In this document: positions 51,354-59,991 of the stretch, one piece after another
Layout: the number at the start of each line of letters is the position of its first letter
Numbering within the stretch: the stretch's first letter is position 1
DNA from: Prevotella sp.
Lineage (GTDB): Bacteria > Bacteroidota > Bacteroidia > Bacteroidales > Bacteroidaceae
Assembly (NCBI GenBank): GCA_017474845.1
Contig: JAFVGS010000020.1
Coordinates: forward strand, 27,030 to 91,029
Reading direction: 5' to 3'
Length of the DNA stretch: 64,000 nt
The notes under the pieces: generated by a model
Database searches by the model: none
The model's input: the letters and a program-made list of their open reading frames with translations, nothing else
Told to the model about the DNA's origin: nothing
Translations under genes and position numbers: made by a program

Positions 51354-51739
51354 ATGACGATGAAGAAGATTCTGTTTCTGGCCATAGCTGCCATGAAGGC
51401 TACCATGAACGCCATGGCGCAGACCAGCCTGACAGGCAGAGTGTATCACCATCCGAACATCATGGCCTCGATGTTCTCAGGGCAGATAAATATCGACAAG
51501 GATATAGTCCAGAAGAAACCCTGGAGAAGTTTGATATCGGGTGGCTCAAGCGTAAGGCCCTCAAGATGTATGTCTCGTCGGCACCAGAACTTCAGAAGGC
51601 TAAATACGAGATACAGGGCAACAAGGTGATTCTCATCGATGGTAAGGATCGTGACACCCTTACGCTTAGCGCCGACGGCCAGACCCTCAGCGGCGTCTCC
51701 GACAAGGACACGAAATATACGCTGAAACGAACAAAATAA
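51354..51739 (+). pseudogene. frameshifted gene for a small secreted protein
   Basis: The first frame gives a signal peptide (MTMKKILFLAIAAMKATMNA) and then SLTGRVYHHPNIMASM, and runs on to an early, unnatural end at 51629. In another frame, the DNA from about 51470 to TAA 51737-51739 reads as a coherent C-terminal half: DKYRQGYSPEETLEKFDIGW, KALKMYVSSAPELQKAKYEI, then GNKVILIDGKDRDTLTLSAD. A single-base change near 51460-51530 would join both into a protein of about 125 residues. It may be a pseudogene, a sequencing error, or less likely a programmed shift. Confidence 0.7.
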
Positions 51740-51759
51740 TAACTCTAATTAATAAAAAA

Positions 51760-53511
51760 ATGAAGAAAAGACTAACTATCATTTTTGCGCTGCTGCTGAC
51801 AATTGGCAGCACGGCAAAGGCAGAAAACTTTGAGTCGGCTACCGACGCAGTGAAAAACATGGGTGTGGGCTGGAACCTCGGCAACACGCTCGACGCCAAC
51901 AACCAGACCGTAAGCGACATCACCAATGACGCCTACTGGGGACAGCAGGGTCTGGAGTCTGAGACATGCTGGGGGCAGCCGTTTGCCACCCAAGAGTTCA
52001 TCCAGATGATGAAGAAGGCTGGCTTTACGGCTATTCGCGTACCTGTGACTTGGTACAACCATATGGACAAAGACGGCAACGTTAGCGAGGAATGGATGAA
52101 GCGCGTAAAGGAAGTTGTAGACTACGTGATCAGCGAGGGGCTCTACTGTATTCTGAACGTCCACCACGACACAGGTGCCGACAGCAAGGATGCCAGCGGA
52201 AAGCTGACAGGCTATCACTGGATCAAGGCTGATGCCGACAACTACACCACCAACAAGGAGAAATATGTAGGTCTCTGGAAACAGATTGCCGAGACTTTTA
52301 AGGACTACGGTCAGACGTTGCTCTTTGAAGGCTACAACGAGATGCTCGACGCCAACAGCTGCTGGAACTACCCCACTTGGTATGCGGACGGAAAGAACTA
52401 TGATGCCGCCTACGCCAAGAAGTCACTTGAGACCATCAACAGCTATGCTCAGAGCTTTGTGAGCGCCGTCCGTGGTACTGGTGGCAACAATACGACGCGT
52501 AACCTCATCGTGAACACCTATGCTGCCACAAGCGGTGGTGCCTGGGGTAACAATACCCATCCGCAGGAGCCTTTGGAGCAACTCGTGTTGCCAACGGACG
52601 TAGCAAAGAATCATCTCATCGTAGAGGTACACAGCTATCCGAGTATCACCAGTGGCATCTCTTCGGCCAAGAGTGGTCTCGACTGGACGTTCAACAATCT
52701 CAAGGAGAAACTCATCGACCGCTTGAACGTGCCCGTGATTATCGGTGAATGGGGTACGAGCAACGTTGACAACGGTTCCGACTACATAGACCGTCGTGAG
52801 ACGATGATCGCTTTCTGTGAGTACTTCGTCAAGTTGGGCAAGAAGTACAATATCGCCACGTTCTATTGGATGGGCCTCTCCGACGGCAAAGCCCGCTCGC
52901 AGCTTGTCTTTAACCAGCCCGACCTGGCTGAGACCATTACAAAAGCCTATCATGGCGCCAACTATGAGGGCGAATATCCTACGGCAGAGACTGGTGATGG
53001 CGTGGTCTTTGAGGGTGAGCAGATGCTGGAATGGGGTACTGCCATCAATCTCACTGCTGACCTCTTTACCAACCTGGACAACACGGCAACTGTCGATATC
53101 ACTTATGTACAACAGTACGACCAGTATGAAAAAGAAGATGACCAATACGGCATGATGCAGTTTTGGTATAACGACTGGAGCACGAAGATCGACGTGATGG
53201 CGGAAGGTAATACTTATCATGCTGACTTTGTGCCTGCTGACGTCTATGGCACTGGCTCTGGCACGGAGCATACGACCACGTTTTCGTTCGACGCAAGCAC
53301 CTTTAATAATATGAAGAAGAAAGGCTTGTTGTTTCAAGGCCATGGCATCGTTGTGAAGAAGGTGGTATTGAAGACAAATACCGGCATCTCTTCCGCAGTC
53401 TTCAAGGCTGGATGCCAAGACGCAGCCATCTACAACCTCTCAGGCCAGCGAATCGTGAGCCCACAGAAAGGCATCTACATCCAAAACGGCAAAAAGATTA
53501 TTATTAAATAA
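51760..53511 (+). CDS. secreted GH5 endoglucanase (cellulase)
   Basis: A 583-residue exported glycoside hydrolase of family 5. After the signal peptide (to about residue 21), GVGWNLGNTLDA (35-46) opens the TIM barrel. The acid/base is Glu194 (GYNEML) and the nucleophile Glu330 (IIGEWGTS); HH at 135-136 and HSYP at 291-294 are also typical. The barrel ends near 390. Residues about 410-545 form a beta-rich accessory domain that could bind carbohydrate. The end, NLSGQRI...GIYIQNGKKIIIK, is a sorting tail shared with the BspA-type and PAP2 proteins. The likely substrate is beta-1,4-glucan or xyloglucan. Confidence 0.93.
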   Translation: MKKRLTIIFALLLTIGSTAKAENFESATDAVKNMGVGWNLGNTLDANNQTVSDITNDAYWGQQGLESETCWGQPFATQEFIQMMKKAGFTAIRVPVTWYNHMDKDGNVSEEWMKRVKEVVDYVISEGLYCILNVHHDTGADSKDASGKLTGYHWIKADADNYTTNKEKYVGLWKQIAETFKDYGQTLLFEGYNEMLDANSCWNYPTWYADGKNYDAAYAKKSLETINSYAQSFVSAVRGTGGNNTTRNLIVNTYAATSGGAWGNNTHPQEPLEQLVLPTDVAKNHLIVEVHSYPSITSGISSAKSGLDWTFNNLKEKLIDRLNVPVIIGEWGTSNVDNGSDYIDRRETMIAFCEYFVKLGKKYNIATFYWMGLSDGKARSQLVFNQPDLAETITKAYHGANYEGEYPTAETGDGVVFEGEQMLEWGTAINLTADLFTNLDNTATVDITYVQQYDQYEKEDDQYGMMQFWYNDWSTKIDVMAEGNTYHADFVPADVYGTGSGTEHTTTFSFDASTFNNMKKKGLLFQGHGIVVKKVVLKTNTGISSAVFKAGCQDAAIYNLSGQRIVSPQKGIYIQNGKKIIIK

Positions 53512-53514
53512 AAA

Positions 53515-53552
53515 AGTGATCCCCTTCCGCTTGGAGGGGGATCAAATTTTTA
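53515..53552 (+). terminator. terminator after the GH5 gene
   Basis: The stem, roughly TGATCCCC against GGGGGATCA, encloses TTCCGCTTGGA and is followed by AATTTTTATTT. It lies between convergent GH5 and serA and may serve both. Confidence 0.8.
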
Positions 53553-53567
53553 TTTAACCAATTCAAA

Positions 53568-54485
53568 TTACTTGTTCACCTGGAACTTGGTGTCACCGTC
53601 CTTGAAGAAGGCGTTGATCTGCTTGGCAGCAGCGATACCGGCGTTGATATTGGCCTCGGCTGTCTGGGCACCCATCTTCTTCGGGGTTGAGAAGTAACGG
53701 CCCTCGAACTTTGCGAACTCGTCGTTGGCATCGGGCATGATGTCTGTGACGAACTTCAGGTCCTCACGCTCCTGCATCAGCTTAATCAGCTCAGGCTCGT
53801 TGATTACCTCCTTGCGGGCTGTGTTCACCAGTACACCACCCTTCTTCATCTTACCGACGAGGGCAGCGTTGATGCTCTGCTTGGTCTCAGGCGTAGCGGG
53901 GATGTGGAGTGACACCACGTCGCAGGTCTCAAAGAGAGCGTCCTGATTGGCAACGGCGTGTACGCCAGCAGCCTCGATAACCTCTGCAGGACAGTAGGCG
54001 TCGAAGGCATAGACCTCCATGCCGAAGCCCTTGGCGATGCGAGCCACGTTGCGACCCACGTTACCGAAAGCAAGGATACCCAGCTTCTTGCCCAGCAGCT
54101 CACTGCCGCTCTTGCCGTTGTAGAATCCACGTACAGCCATCACCAACAGACCGAACACGAGCTCGGCCACAGCGTTAGAGTTCTGGCCTGGGGTGTTCTC
54201 TGCCACCACGTTGTGGGCTGTGGCAGCGGCAAGGTCGATGTTATCATAACCAGCACCGGCGCGAACCACGATCTTCAACTGCTTGGCAGCATCCAGCACC
54301 TCAGCGTCCACCTTATCCGAACGGATAATCAGTGCGTCGGCATCCTTCACAGCGTCCAGCAGCTGAGCCTTCTCTGTGTATTTCTCCAGCAGCACCAGCT
54401 CATTGCCTGCTGCTTCAATCTCTGCCTTGATTCCATTCACAGCGGCTGCTGCGAAAGGCTTCTCTGTTGCAACTAATACTTTCAT
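53568..54485 (-). CDS. serA: D-3-phosphoglycerate dehydrogenase, short form
   Basis: A 305-residue 2-hydroxyacid dehydrogenase that starts serine synthesis from 3-phosphoglycerate. The Rossmann signature LGILAFGNVGRNVARIAKGFG includes GxGxxG-like spacing, followed by VVSLHIPATPETKQSINAAL and NTARKEVINEPEL. RAGAGYDNID supplies the substrate Arg region. There is no C-terminal ACT domain, so feedback control by serine must differ from the long E. coli form. It sits 47 bases after serC in the same operon. Confidence 0.92.
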   Translation of the reverse strand: MKVLVATEKPFAAAAVNGIKAEIEAAGNELVLLEKYTEKAQLLDAVKDADALIIRSDKVDAEVLDAAKQLKIVVRAGAGYDNIDLAAATAHNVVAENTPGQNSNAVAELVFGLLVMAVRGFYNGKSGSELLGKKLGILAFGNVGRNVARIAKGFGMEVYAFDAYCPAEVIEAAGVHAVANQDALFETCDVVSLHIPATPETKQSINAALVGKMKKGGVLVNTARKEVINEPELIKLMQEREDLKFVTDIMPDANDEFAKFEGRYFSTPKKMGAQTAEANINAGIAAAKQINAFFKDGDTKFQVNK

Positions 54486-54497
54486 TTTTTTATTTTT

Positions 54498-54516
54498 GAA
54501 GTTAAAGTTAACTTCC
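54498..54516. repeat. GAAGTTAAAG near-palindrome between serC and serA
   Basis: GAAGTTAAAGTTAACTTCC is a near-palindrome made from the same unit as the repeats at 13331-13467 and 33482-33529. Confidence 0.7.
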
Positions 54517-54532
54517 TTTCCATTCCTTAATC

Positions 54533-55600
54533 TTAATGTTTACTCTCAAATTCCTTCATGCAGGCGACGAGGGCATTGCAGCCTTCGATGGTCTGGGCGT
54601 TATAGCAAGAAGCACGGAAGCCACCGACAGAACGGTGACCCTTCACGCCAACCATACCCTTCGATACGGCGAAGTCGAGGAATTCCTTCTCCAGCTCCTT
54701 ATACTCGTCGGCCATCACGAAGCAGAGGTTCATCAGCGAGCGGTCCTCTTCCTTGGCAGTTCCAACGAACATCTTGTTGCGGTCGATCTCGCCATAGACG
54801 ATCTCTGCACGCTGCTTGGCCAGCTTGTCCATAGCCTCAACACCACCCTGGCGCTTGATCCAGCGGAGGTTCTCAAGGGCGCAATAGATGGGCACCACAG
54901 GAGGAGTATTGAACATAGAGCCCTTGTCGACGTGAGTGCGATAGTCGAGCATCGTGGGAATCTCACGGGGAGCCTTGCCCAGTTTCTCGTCCTTCAGGAT
55001 GATGATGGTCACACCGGCCATCGACAGGTTCTTCTGGGCACCGGCATAGATGGCATCGTACTTGCTGACGTCAACGGGACGGCTCATGAAGTCTGACGAC
55101 ATATCGGCAATCAGGGGCACGCTGACATCAAGGTCCTTGCGGATCTCAGTACCGTAGATCGTGTTGTTCGTCGTGATGTGCAGATAGTCGGCATCAGCGG
55201 GAACGGTCCAGTCCTTGGGGATGAAGGTGTAGTTGGCATCTGCAGAAGAAGCCACCTCTACGACCTCACCGAAGAGCTTTGCTTCCTTCATGGCCTTCTT
55301 GGCCCATACACCAGTATTCAGGTAGGCAGCCTTCTTGATCAGGAAATTAAAAGGAATCATGCAGAACTCAAGGCTTGCACCACCGCCGAGGAAGATCACA
55401 GAGTAGCCCTCGGGGATGTCGAGCAGCTCCTTCGTCAGAGCCACGGCCTCGTCTACGACGGGCTGGAAATCCTTTGCACGGTGGCTGATCTCCATCAGAG
55501 AGAGACCTGAGCCATTGAAATCAAGACACTGTTGAGCGGTTGCTTCGATGACCTCACGGGGAAGCATCGAGGGGCCAGCATTAAAGTTGTACTTCTTCAT
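54533..55600 (-). CDS. serC: phosphoserine aminotransferase
   Basis: A 355-residue PLP enzyme that converts 3-phosphohydroxypyruvate to phosphoserine and also acts in pyridoxal synthesis. It opens [20 protein letters not shown], with [14 protein letters not shown], the PLP Lys in [12 protein letters not shown], and a C-terminal [15 protein letters not shown]. Length and motifs are standard. It is transcribed from the promoter at 55650-55681 and followed by serA. Confidence 0.96.
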   Translation of the reverse strand: MKKYNFNAGPSMLPREVIEATAQQCLDFNGSGLSLMEISHRAKDFQPVVDEAVALTKELLDIPEGYSVIFLGGGASLEFCMIPFNFLIKKAAYLNTGVWAKKAMKEAKLFGEVVEVASSADANYTFIPKDWTVPADADYLHITTNNTIYGTEIRKDLDVSVPLIADMSSDFMSRPVDVSKYDAIYAGAQKNLSMAGVTIIILKDEKLGKAPREIPTMLDYRTHVDKGSMFNTPPVVPIYCALENLRWIKRQGGVEAMDKLAKQRAEIVYGEIDRNKMFVGTAKEEDRSLMNLCFVMADEYKELEKEFLDFAVSKGMVGVKGHRSVGGFRASCYNAQTIEGCNALVACMKEFESKH

Positions 55601-55649
55601 TTGGTTGTTTATTTTGAATGTTTATAATGAATGTTTTCGAAAAACGCTG

Positions 55650-55681
55650 CGAAATTACACTTTTATTTTCATTCGGCCAAA
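55650..55681 (-). promoter_or_regulatory. promoter of serC-serA
   Basis: On the minus strand, TTTG (55681-55678), 20 bp, TAATTTCG (55657-55650). Confidence 0.65.
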
Positions 55682-55858
55682 TATTTGAGCAGAAATTCAC
55701 AAAAATAACGTATTTTCTTTCATTTTGTCAACTCCGCATTACGCAATTCTGCCTACTTTGCTGCAAAATTACAAAGATTCTCCGACATACGCAAGCCTTT
55801 TAGTCAAGTTTAACGCGAGATATCAGACCTCTAATACACATTATTTATAGATATTTCG

Positions 55859-55866
55859 TATCTTTG
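55859..55866 (+). promoter_or_regulatory. likely -7 element for the sigma/anti-sigma/receptor operon
   Basis: TATCTTTG lies 74 bases before the start of the sigma-factor gene. No -33 TTTG at the usual spacing is seen. Confidence 0.4.
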
Positions 55867-55940
55867 TGCACAAAAATCTCCCATAGGGGGTGATGATTCC
55901 GTCTGCTTATCTGTATATATAGTAAAACAGCAACGAAAAA

Positions 55941-56444
55941 ATGTCAGCAAGAGTCATCGACGTAACGTCGCTCGCACAGCGAGAACAACAGTTCAAGGAG
56001 CTCTTCCTTTCGGAGTACGGCAGGATGTATCAGGCAGCCTACATCCTGCTGGGCGATGAAGACGAGGCGAAGGATGCCGTACAGGATGTCTTCGCCAAGC
56101 TGTGGGCAGGTACCACCCCACTACGCGAGGAGTCGACGCGAACCTTTCTGCTGACATGTATCCGTAACCGCTGCCTCAACATCCTTGAACATCGCAAGGT
56201 GATCACGGCGATAGAGGTTCCGACAGATTCCGATAACGACGACGAGCTGATTGAGGCCATCCATCGCTATGTGGATGAAAGGCTCTCGCCTCAGACCAGC
56301 CGCATCATCAAGATGCACTTCGACGAGGATCAGTCGTACAAGGAAATCTCCAGCGAACTGGGCATCAGCCTATCGGCCGTGAACAAGCATATCGTTCAGG
56401 GACTGAGGAAATTACGTTCAACCTTTAAAAGCAAAGATTTATGA
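55941..56444 (+). CDS. ECF-type RNA polymerase sigma factor
   Basis: A 167-residue sigma-70 family protein of the ECF (FecI-like) class found with TonB receptors in Bacteroidota. Region 2 spans about 15-85 (YGRMYQAAYILLGDEDEAKD, AVQDVFAKLW), and region 4 spans about 108-160, ending with the HTH SYKEISSELGISLSAVNKHI. It should direct transcription of its own operon or of surface genes when released by the anti-sigma factor encoded just downstream, with which it overlaps by 4 bases. Confidence 0.93.
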   Translation: MSARVIDVTSLAQREQQFKELFLSEYGRMYQAAYILLGDEDEAKDAVQDVFAKLWAGTTPLREESTRTFLLTCIRNRCLNILEHRKVITAIEVPTDSDNDDELIEAIHRYVDERLSPQTSRIIKMHFDEDQSYKEISSELGISLSAVNKHIVQGLRKLRSTFKSKDL

Positions 56445-57004
56445 AGAAAGACGAACAGATCAGAATGCTGCTACATCCTGAAGATTATACAGACGAGCAA
56501 CTCGACCAGATGCTGGAAGAGGCCCATATCAACGTGCCAGATGCCAACGAAGCATGGGAGAGATTCGTAAGCGAAAGACGGAAAACGAGGCGTGAAAAGT
56601 TCTCGCTGATGAAGATTGCAGCCACCTTTGTAGGTGTACTGATGCTCTCAGGCATCACCTATGCCGCCATCCATTTCATCGGCGGCAGCTCACAAAAGGC
56701 GCAGGAACCACAGACTGTAATCACAGACAGCGCTCAACGCCCAGCCACCAAGACTCAGCCAGCAGACAACAACAGTACCGAGCTTAAGACGGTGGTGTAT
56801 GAAGATACGGAATTGGCAACTATCCTAAACGACATAGCCAAGTTCTATCAGGTGGAGACTGTCTACAAGCAGGAGGATACAAAGCACATACGTCTCTACT
56901 TCACTTGGGACAAACAACTGAAACTGGACGATATCATCGACCTGTTCAATAAGTTTGAACGCTTCCACATCACTCGAGAGAACCAGAAACTGATTGTAGA
57001 ATAA
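56441..57004 (+). CDS. short FecR-like anti-sigma factor
   Basis: A 187-residue inner-membrane protein. A cytoplasmic N-terminal part (about 1-57) with a helical YTDEQLDQMLEEAH segment likely binds sigma. One membrane segment follows (about 59-79, FSLMKIAATFVGVLMLSGIT), then a short periplasmic linker and a C-terminal DUF4974-like STN fold (about 112-187; TELATILNDIAKFYQVETVY and FERFHITRENQKLIVE). The central FecR domain of typical anti-sigma factors (usually over 300 residues) is missing. Its start overlaps the sigma stop (ATGA). Confidence 0.85.
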   Translation: MKKDEQIRMLLHPEDYTDEQLDQMLEEAHINVPDANEAWERFVSERRKTRREKFSLMKIAATFVGVLMLSGITYAAIHFIGGSSQKAQEPQTVITDSAQRPATKTQPADNNSTELKTVVYEDTELATILNDIAKFYQVETVYKQEDTKHIRLYFTWDKQLKLDDIIDLFNKFERFHITRENQKLIVE

Positions 57005-57021
57005 CCTTATCCGACACAGAA

Positions 57022-59574
57022 ATGAAACAATATATCTTCACAGTATTGCTGTGTACACTTACTTTGTGTGCCCAAGCCCAGAGGCTGAGCCGTGACTATC
57101 AGAACGAGTCGCTGTCGAAAGTGCTTGAAGACCTGAATGCCGCCACCAGCGACAAAACCATTTACTTCATCTATGACGAACTGGAGGATTTCACCGTCAC
57201 AAGCCATTTCAGCGACCTGCCCATTCAGGAGGCCATCCGTGAGGTCATCGGGTTCTATCCGATGCGGGTGACCTATGACGATGCCAACATCTTTATCGAG
57301 TGTACCCAAAAAGAGGATACCAAAGTGATTGGCCGTGTAGTAGACGAAAGTGGCAGCCCTATCGAGTTTGCCAACATTTCCCTGCTCCATGAGGGATTTA
57401 TCAACGGCGGTGTGACTAACGAGAACGGCGACTTCGTCATCCCCTGCAAGGAGAAACGCATCACTCTGAAAGCGTCGTATGTAGGTTACAAGACGGTGGA
57501 ACGAAACGTCAGCGTGGGTAATATCGGCACCATTACCCTACAGCCTGAGACCTATATGGTGAAAGGCGTTGAGGTGAAGGGTGAGATTCCGCAGTACAAG
57601 ATGACGTCTGGCGGTATGACGGTCGACGTGCAGCACTCGCTGCTCCACGATATCGGCAATGCCGATGACCTGTTGTCGATGATTCCGCTCATTCAGGGCA
57701 AAGACGGTAAGTTCGAAGTGCTGGCCAAGGGCGAGCCGGAGATCTATATCAATAATAAAAAGGTACGCGATATGGGCGATTTGAAGCAACTGAAGTCTTC
57801 CGACATCAAGAGTGTCGACGTCATCACCGCCCCAGGTGCCAAATACAATGCCGAAGTGAATGCCGTCATCCTCATCAAGACGCTGAAGCCTCAGGGCGAC
57901 GGACTGAGTATGATGGTAACAAGCGAGACCTGGCGAAACAACCGATGGAACAACTACGACGACCTGACGCTGAAATATCGTACAGGTGGCTTGGAGGCGT
58001 TTGCCAACGTAGCGTTCGACTGGGGCCACTATAGCAATGACCAGAACTTTGAGCAAGAGCTGCACATCAGTCGCGACCTGTTTAATGTCCATGCAGAGAC
58101 ACCCGTAAGAAGCCGCTGGACGGAGTTGCTTTACAGAGCCGGCCTGAACTACGATTTCAACGAAGGTCATTCCGTAGGACTGAGTTTCTCGTCACAGAAA
58201 CGGCTTCATCAGCATTTCGACTCAGACATGATGCAGAACTATCAGAAGAATGGGGCCTATTACGGCGACATCCGTCTCATCTCGCAGGCCGAGGAGCAGG
58301 ACAAACCTGTATGGGAACTGAACACCTATTATATAGGAAAGGTAGGGAAATTAGGCATCGACCTGAATGCCACCTTGCTGCGACGTGAATCGGAGGACCG
58401 GATGAATGGACAGGAGTATAGCCATGAACTCGGTGATCGCACTATCACGACCGTCAACCAGGAGAAAAGAACGATGGCTGCAGGTAAACTGATACTGACC
58501 TATCCCGTCTGGAAGGGCGAGTTGAGTTTTGGGTCAGAGGCGACATCCACCAAAAGCCACGGAAACAACTACAATCAGGAGAACATCATCCCAGCGGCAG
58601 ATAACGAGATGAAGGAAAAGAATATTGCCGGCTTTGCAGAATACCAACTATCTTTAAACTGTAAACAATCAACCGTCAACTTCAATGTCGGCCTGCGCTA
58701 TGAGCATGTTGCTGCTGATTACACGTCGTTTGGCGTCTGGCAGTCAGAACCCAGCCGCACCTACAACGACTGGTTCCCCAACTTCTCGGCAGCCTGGCAG
58801 AAAGGAAAATGGGGCGCACAACTGAGCTACAGCAAGCGTATTACTCGCCCACCCTACGGACTGTTGAGCTCTGCGGTGTATTACGACAGCCGTATCGTCT
58901 ATGAGGGAGGTAATCCGCTGTTGCGCCCATCCATACGTCAGAGCATAGACTTCAACCTCACCTATTCATGGCTGAACTTCTCTACAGGCTTCACTCGCGA
59001 GAACGACTTCTTCACCCATGTAGTCAATGTCTATGACGAGGTTCAGGAGATAGGCATCTATCAGCCCGCCAACTTCGACCATCAGGATCGTGTATATGCC
59101 ACCATCGTGGCCTCTCCTAAGTTCGGTTTCTGGCAGCCCACCCTCACGCTGCACTACTATCAGCAGAAGTTTGATGCCGAAGCCTACGGCGTACCGATGA
59201 AACTGAACAAACCTGAATTCAGCTTCAATCTGCAGAGTTGGTTCATCATCAATTCCACGACGAAAGCCGTAATACAAGCCAACTATACAGGCAGCAACCA
59301 TTGGGGATTTACGTATCGCGGCAGCAACTTTAACATGGGTGCCCGCGTGCAGAAATCCTTTTTGGAAGGACGTCTGACGGCCTCACTCTACGCCAACGAT
59401 ATTCTCCGCACCTGCAAGAACAAAGTGACAACCTATTATGAAATCGGCTCAACAGCCCAGGACGACTACAGCTATACGCAGCAGATAGGCCTCTCTCTCA
59501 GCTATAATTTCAATGCCAGCAACTCTAAGTATAAGGGAACTGGTGCTGGAAATGATGAGAAGAATCGACTTTAA
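57022..59574 (+). CDS. outer-membrane TonB-dependent receptor-like protein with STN domain
   Basis: An 850-residue outer-membrane protein. The signal peptide (to about residue 19, CAQAQ) is followed by an STN domain (about 22-92; SLSKVLEDLNAATSDKTIYF) that contacts the anti-sigma factor, then a CarboxypepD_reg-like domain (about 97-175), a plug region (about 185-290), and a beta-barrel of the Bacteroidota outer-membrane family to the C-terminus. It is 17 bases after the anti-sigma gene, giving a full transenvelope signalling set. No SusD partner is next to it. The ligand is unknown. Confidence 0.9.
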   Translation: MKQYIFTVLLCTLTLCAQAQRLSRDYQNESLSKVLEDLNAATSDKTIYFIYDELEDFTVTSHFSDLPIQEAIREVIGFYPMRVTYDDANIFIECTQKEDTKVIGRVVDESGSPIEFANISLLHEGFINGGVTNENGDFVIPCKEKRITLKASYVGYKTVERNVSVGNIGTITLQPETYMVKGVEVKGEIPQYKMTSGGMTVDVQHSLLHDIGNADDLLSMIPLIQGKDGKFEVLAKGEPEIYINNKKVRDMGDLKQLKSSDIKSVDVITAPGAKYNAEVNAVILIKTLKPQGDGLSMMVTSETWRNNRWNNYDDLTLKYRTGGLEAFANVAFDWGHYSNDQNFEQELHISRDLFNVHAETPVRSRWTELLYRAGLNYDFNEGHSVGLSFSSQKRLHQHFDSDMMQNYQKNGAYYGDIRLISQAEEQDKPVWELNTYYIGKVGKLGIDLNATLLRRESEDRMNGQEYSHELGDRTITTVNQEKRTMAAGKLILTYPVWKGELSFGSEATSTKSHGNNYNQENIIPAADNEMKEKNIAGFAEYQLSLNCKQSTVNFNVGLRYEHVAADYTSFGVWQSEPSRTYNDWFPNFSAAWQKGKWGAQLSYSKRITRPPYGLLSSAVYYDSRIVYEGGNPLLRPSIRQSIDFNLTYSWLNFSTGFTRENDFFTHVVNVYDEVQEIGIYQPANFDHQDRVYATIVASPKFGFWQPTLTLHYYQQKFDAEAYGVPMKLNKPEFSFNLQSWFIINSTTKAVIQANYTGSNHWGFTYRGSNFNMGARVQKSFLEGRLTASLYANDILRTCKNKVTTYYEIGSTAQDDYSYTQQIGLSLSYNFNASNSKYKGTGAGNDEKNRL

Positions 59575-59575
59575 A

Positions 59576-59607
59576 CTTGTAGGTTTCAATATAATTTGTT
59601 ACCTTTG
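59576..59607 (+). promoter_or_regulatory. promoter of folK operon
   Basis: CTTG (59576-59579), 20 bp, TACCTTTG (59600-59607), 18 bases from the ATG at 59626. A longer frame from 59596 overlaps the -7, so the later start is preferred. Confidence 0.6.
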
Positions 59608-59625
59608 CACCCAAAACGTGAAAGT

Positions 59626-59991
59626 ATGAAGGTGCATGAAGTGATAATCTCTCTCGCGTCGAACGAGAACCAAGAGGCTAACCTGGCAAAGGCCAGAGAA
59701 CAATTAACCCAATTGATGTCGGAGGTACATTTTACTTCCGCCATCTGGACGGAACCTGTGAACACAAGCCGTAAGAAACCCTATCTGAACCAGCTCTGCT
59801 GGGGAACCACCACTTTCGGCGAAGGCTTGTTGTGTGAGGTTCTGAAAGAGACGGAAAAGCGTTTAGGACGTACCCGCAACGAAGACGGTATCGTGACTAT
59901 CGACCTCGACCTGTTGCAGTATGACGACCAACGGCATCATCTTCGTGACTGGGGGCGTGATTATGTCAAGAACTTATTGAACGAATTATGA
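59626..59991 (+). CDS. folK: short HPPK-like protein (folate pathway)
   Basis: A 121-residue protein resembling 6-hydroxymethyl-7,8-dihydropterin pyrophosphokinase. It has VIISLASNENQEANLAKARE, TEPVNTSRKKPYLNQL, LKETEKRLGRTRNEDG and the metal-binding IDLDLLQYDD. Typical enzymes have about 160 residues; the C-terminal part with a second Arg/His loop is reduced to HLRDWGRDYVKNLL. It may be a compact active form or a paralogue with another role. It overlaps the peptidase gene by 4 bases. Confidence 0.82.
   Translation: MKVHEVIISLASNENQEANLAKAREQLTQLMSEVHFTSAIWTEPVNTSRKKPYLNQLCWGTTTFGEGLLCEVLKETEKRLGRTRNEDGIVTIDLDLLQYDDQRHHLRDWGRDYVKNLLNEL

Larger units (their letters stand above)
55601..55940. 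other. divergent intergenic region between serC and the sigma-factor gene
   Basis: No gene is seen. It holds the serC promoter (55650-55681), a second minus-strand -7-like TAATTTTG (55771-55764), and a plus-strand TATCTTTG (55859-55866) about 75 bases before the sigma-factor start. Confidence 0.6.
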
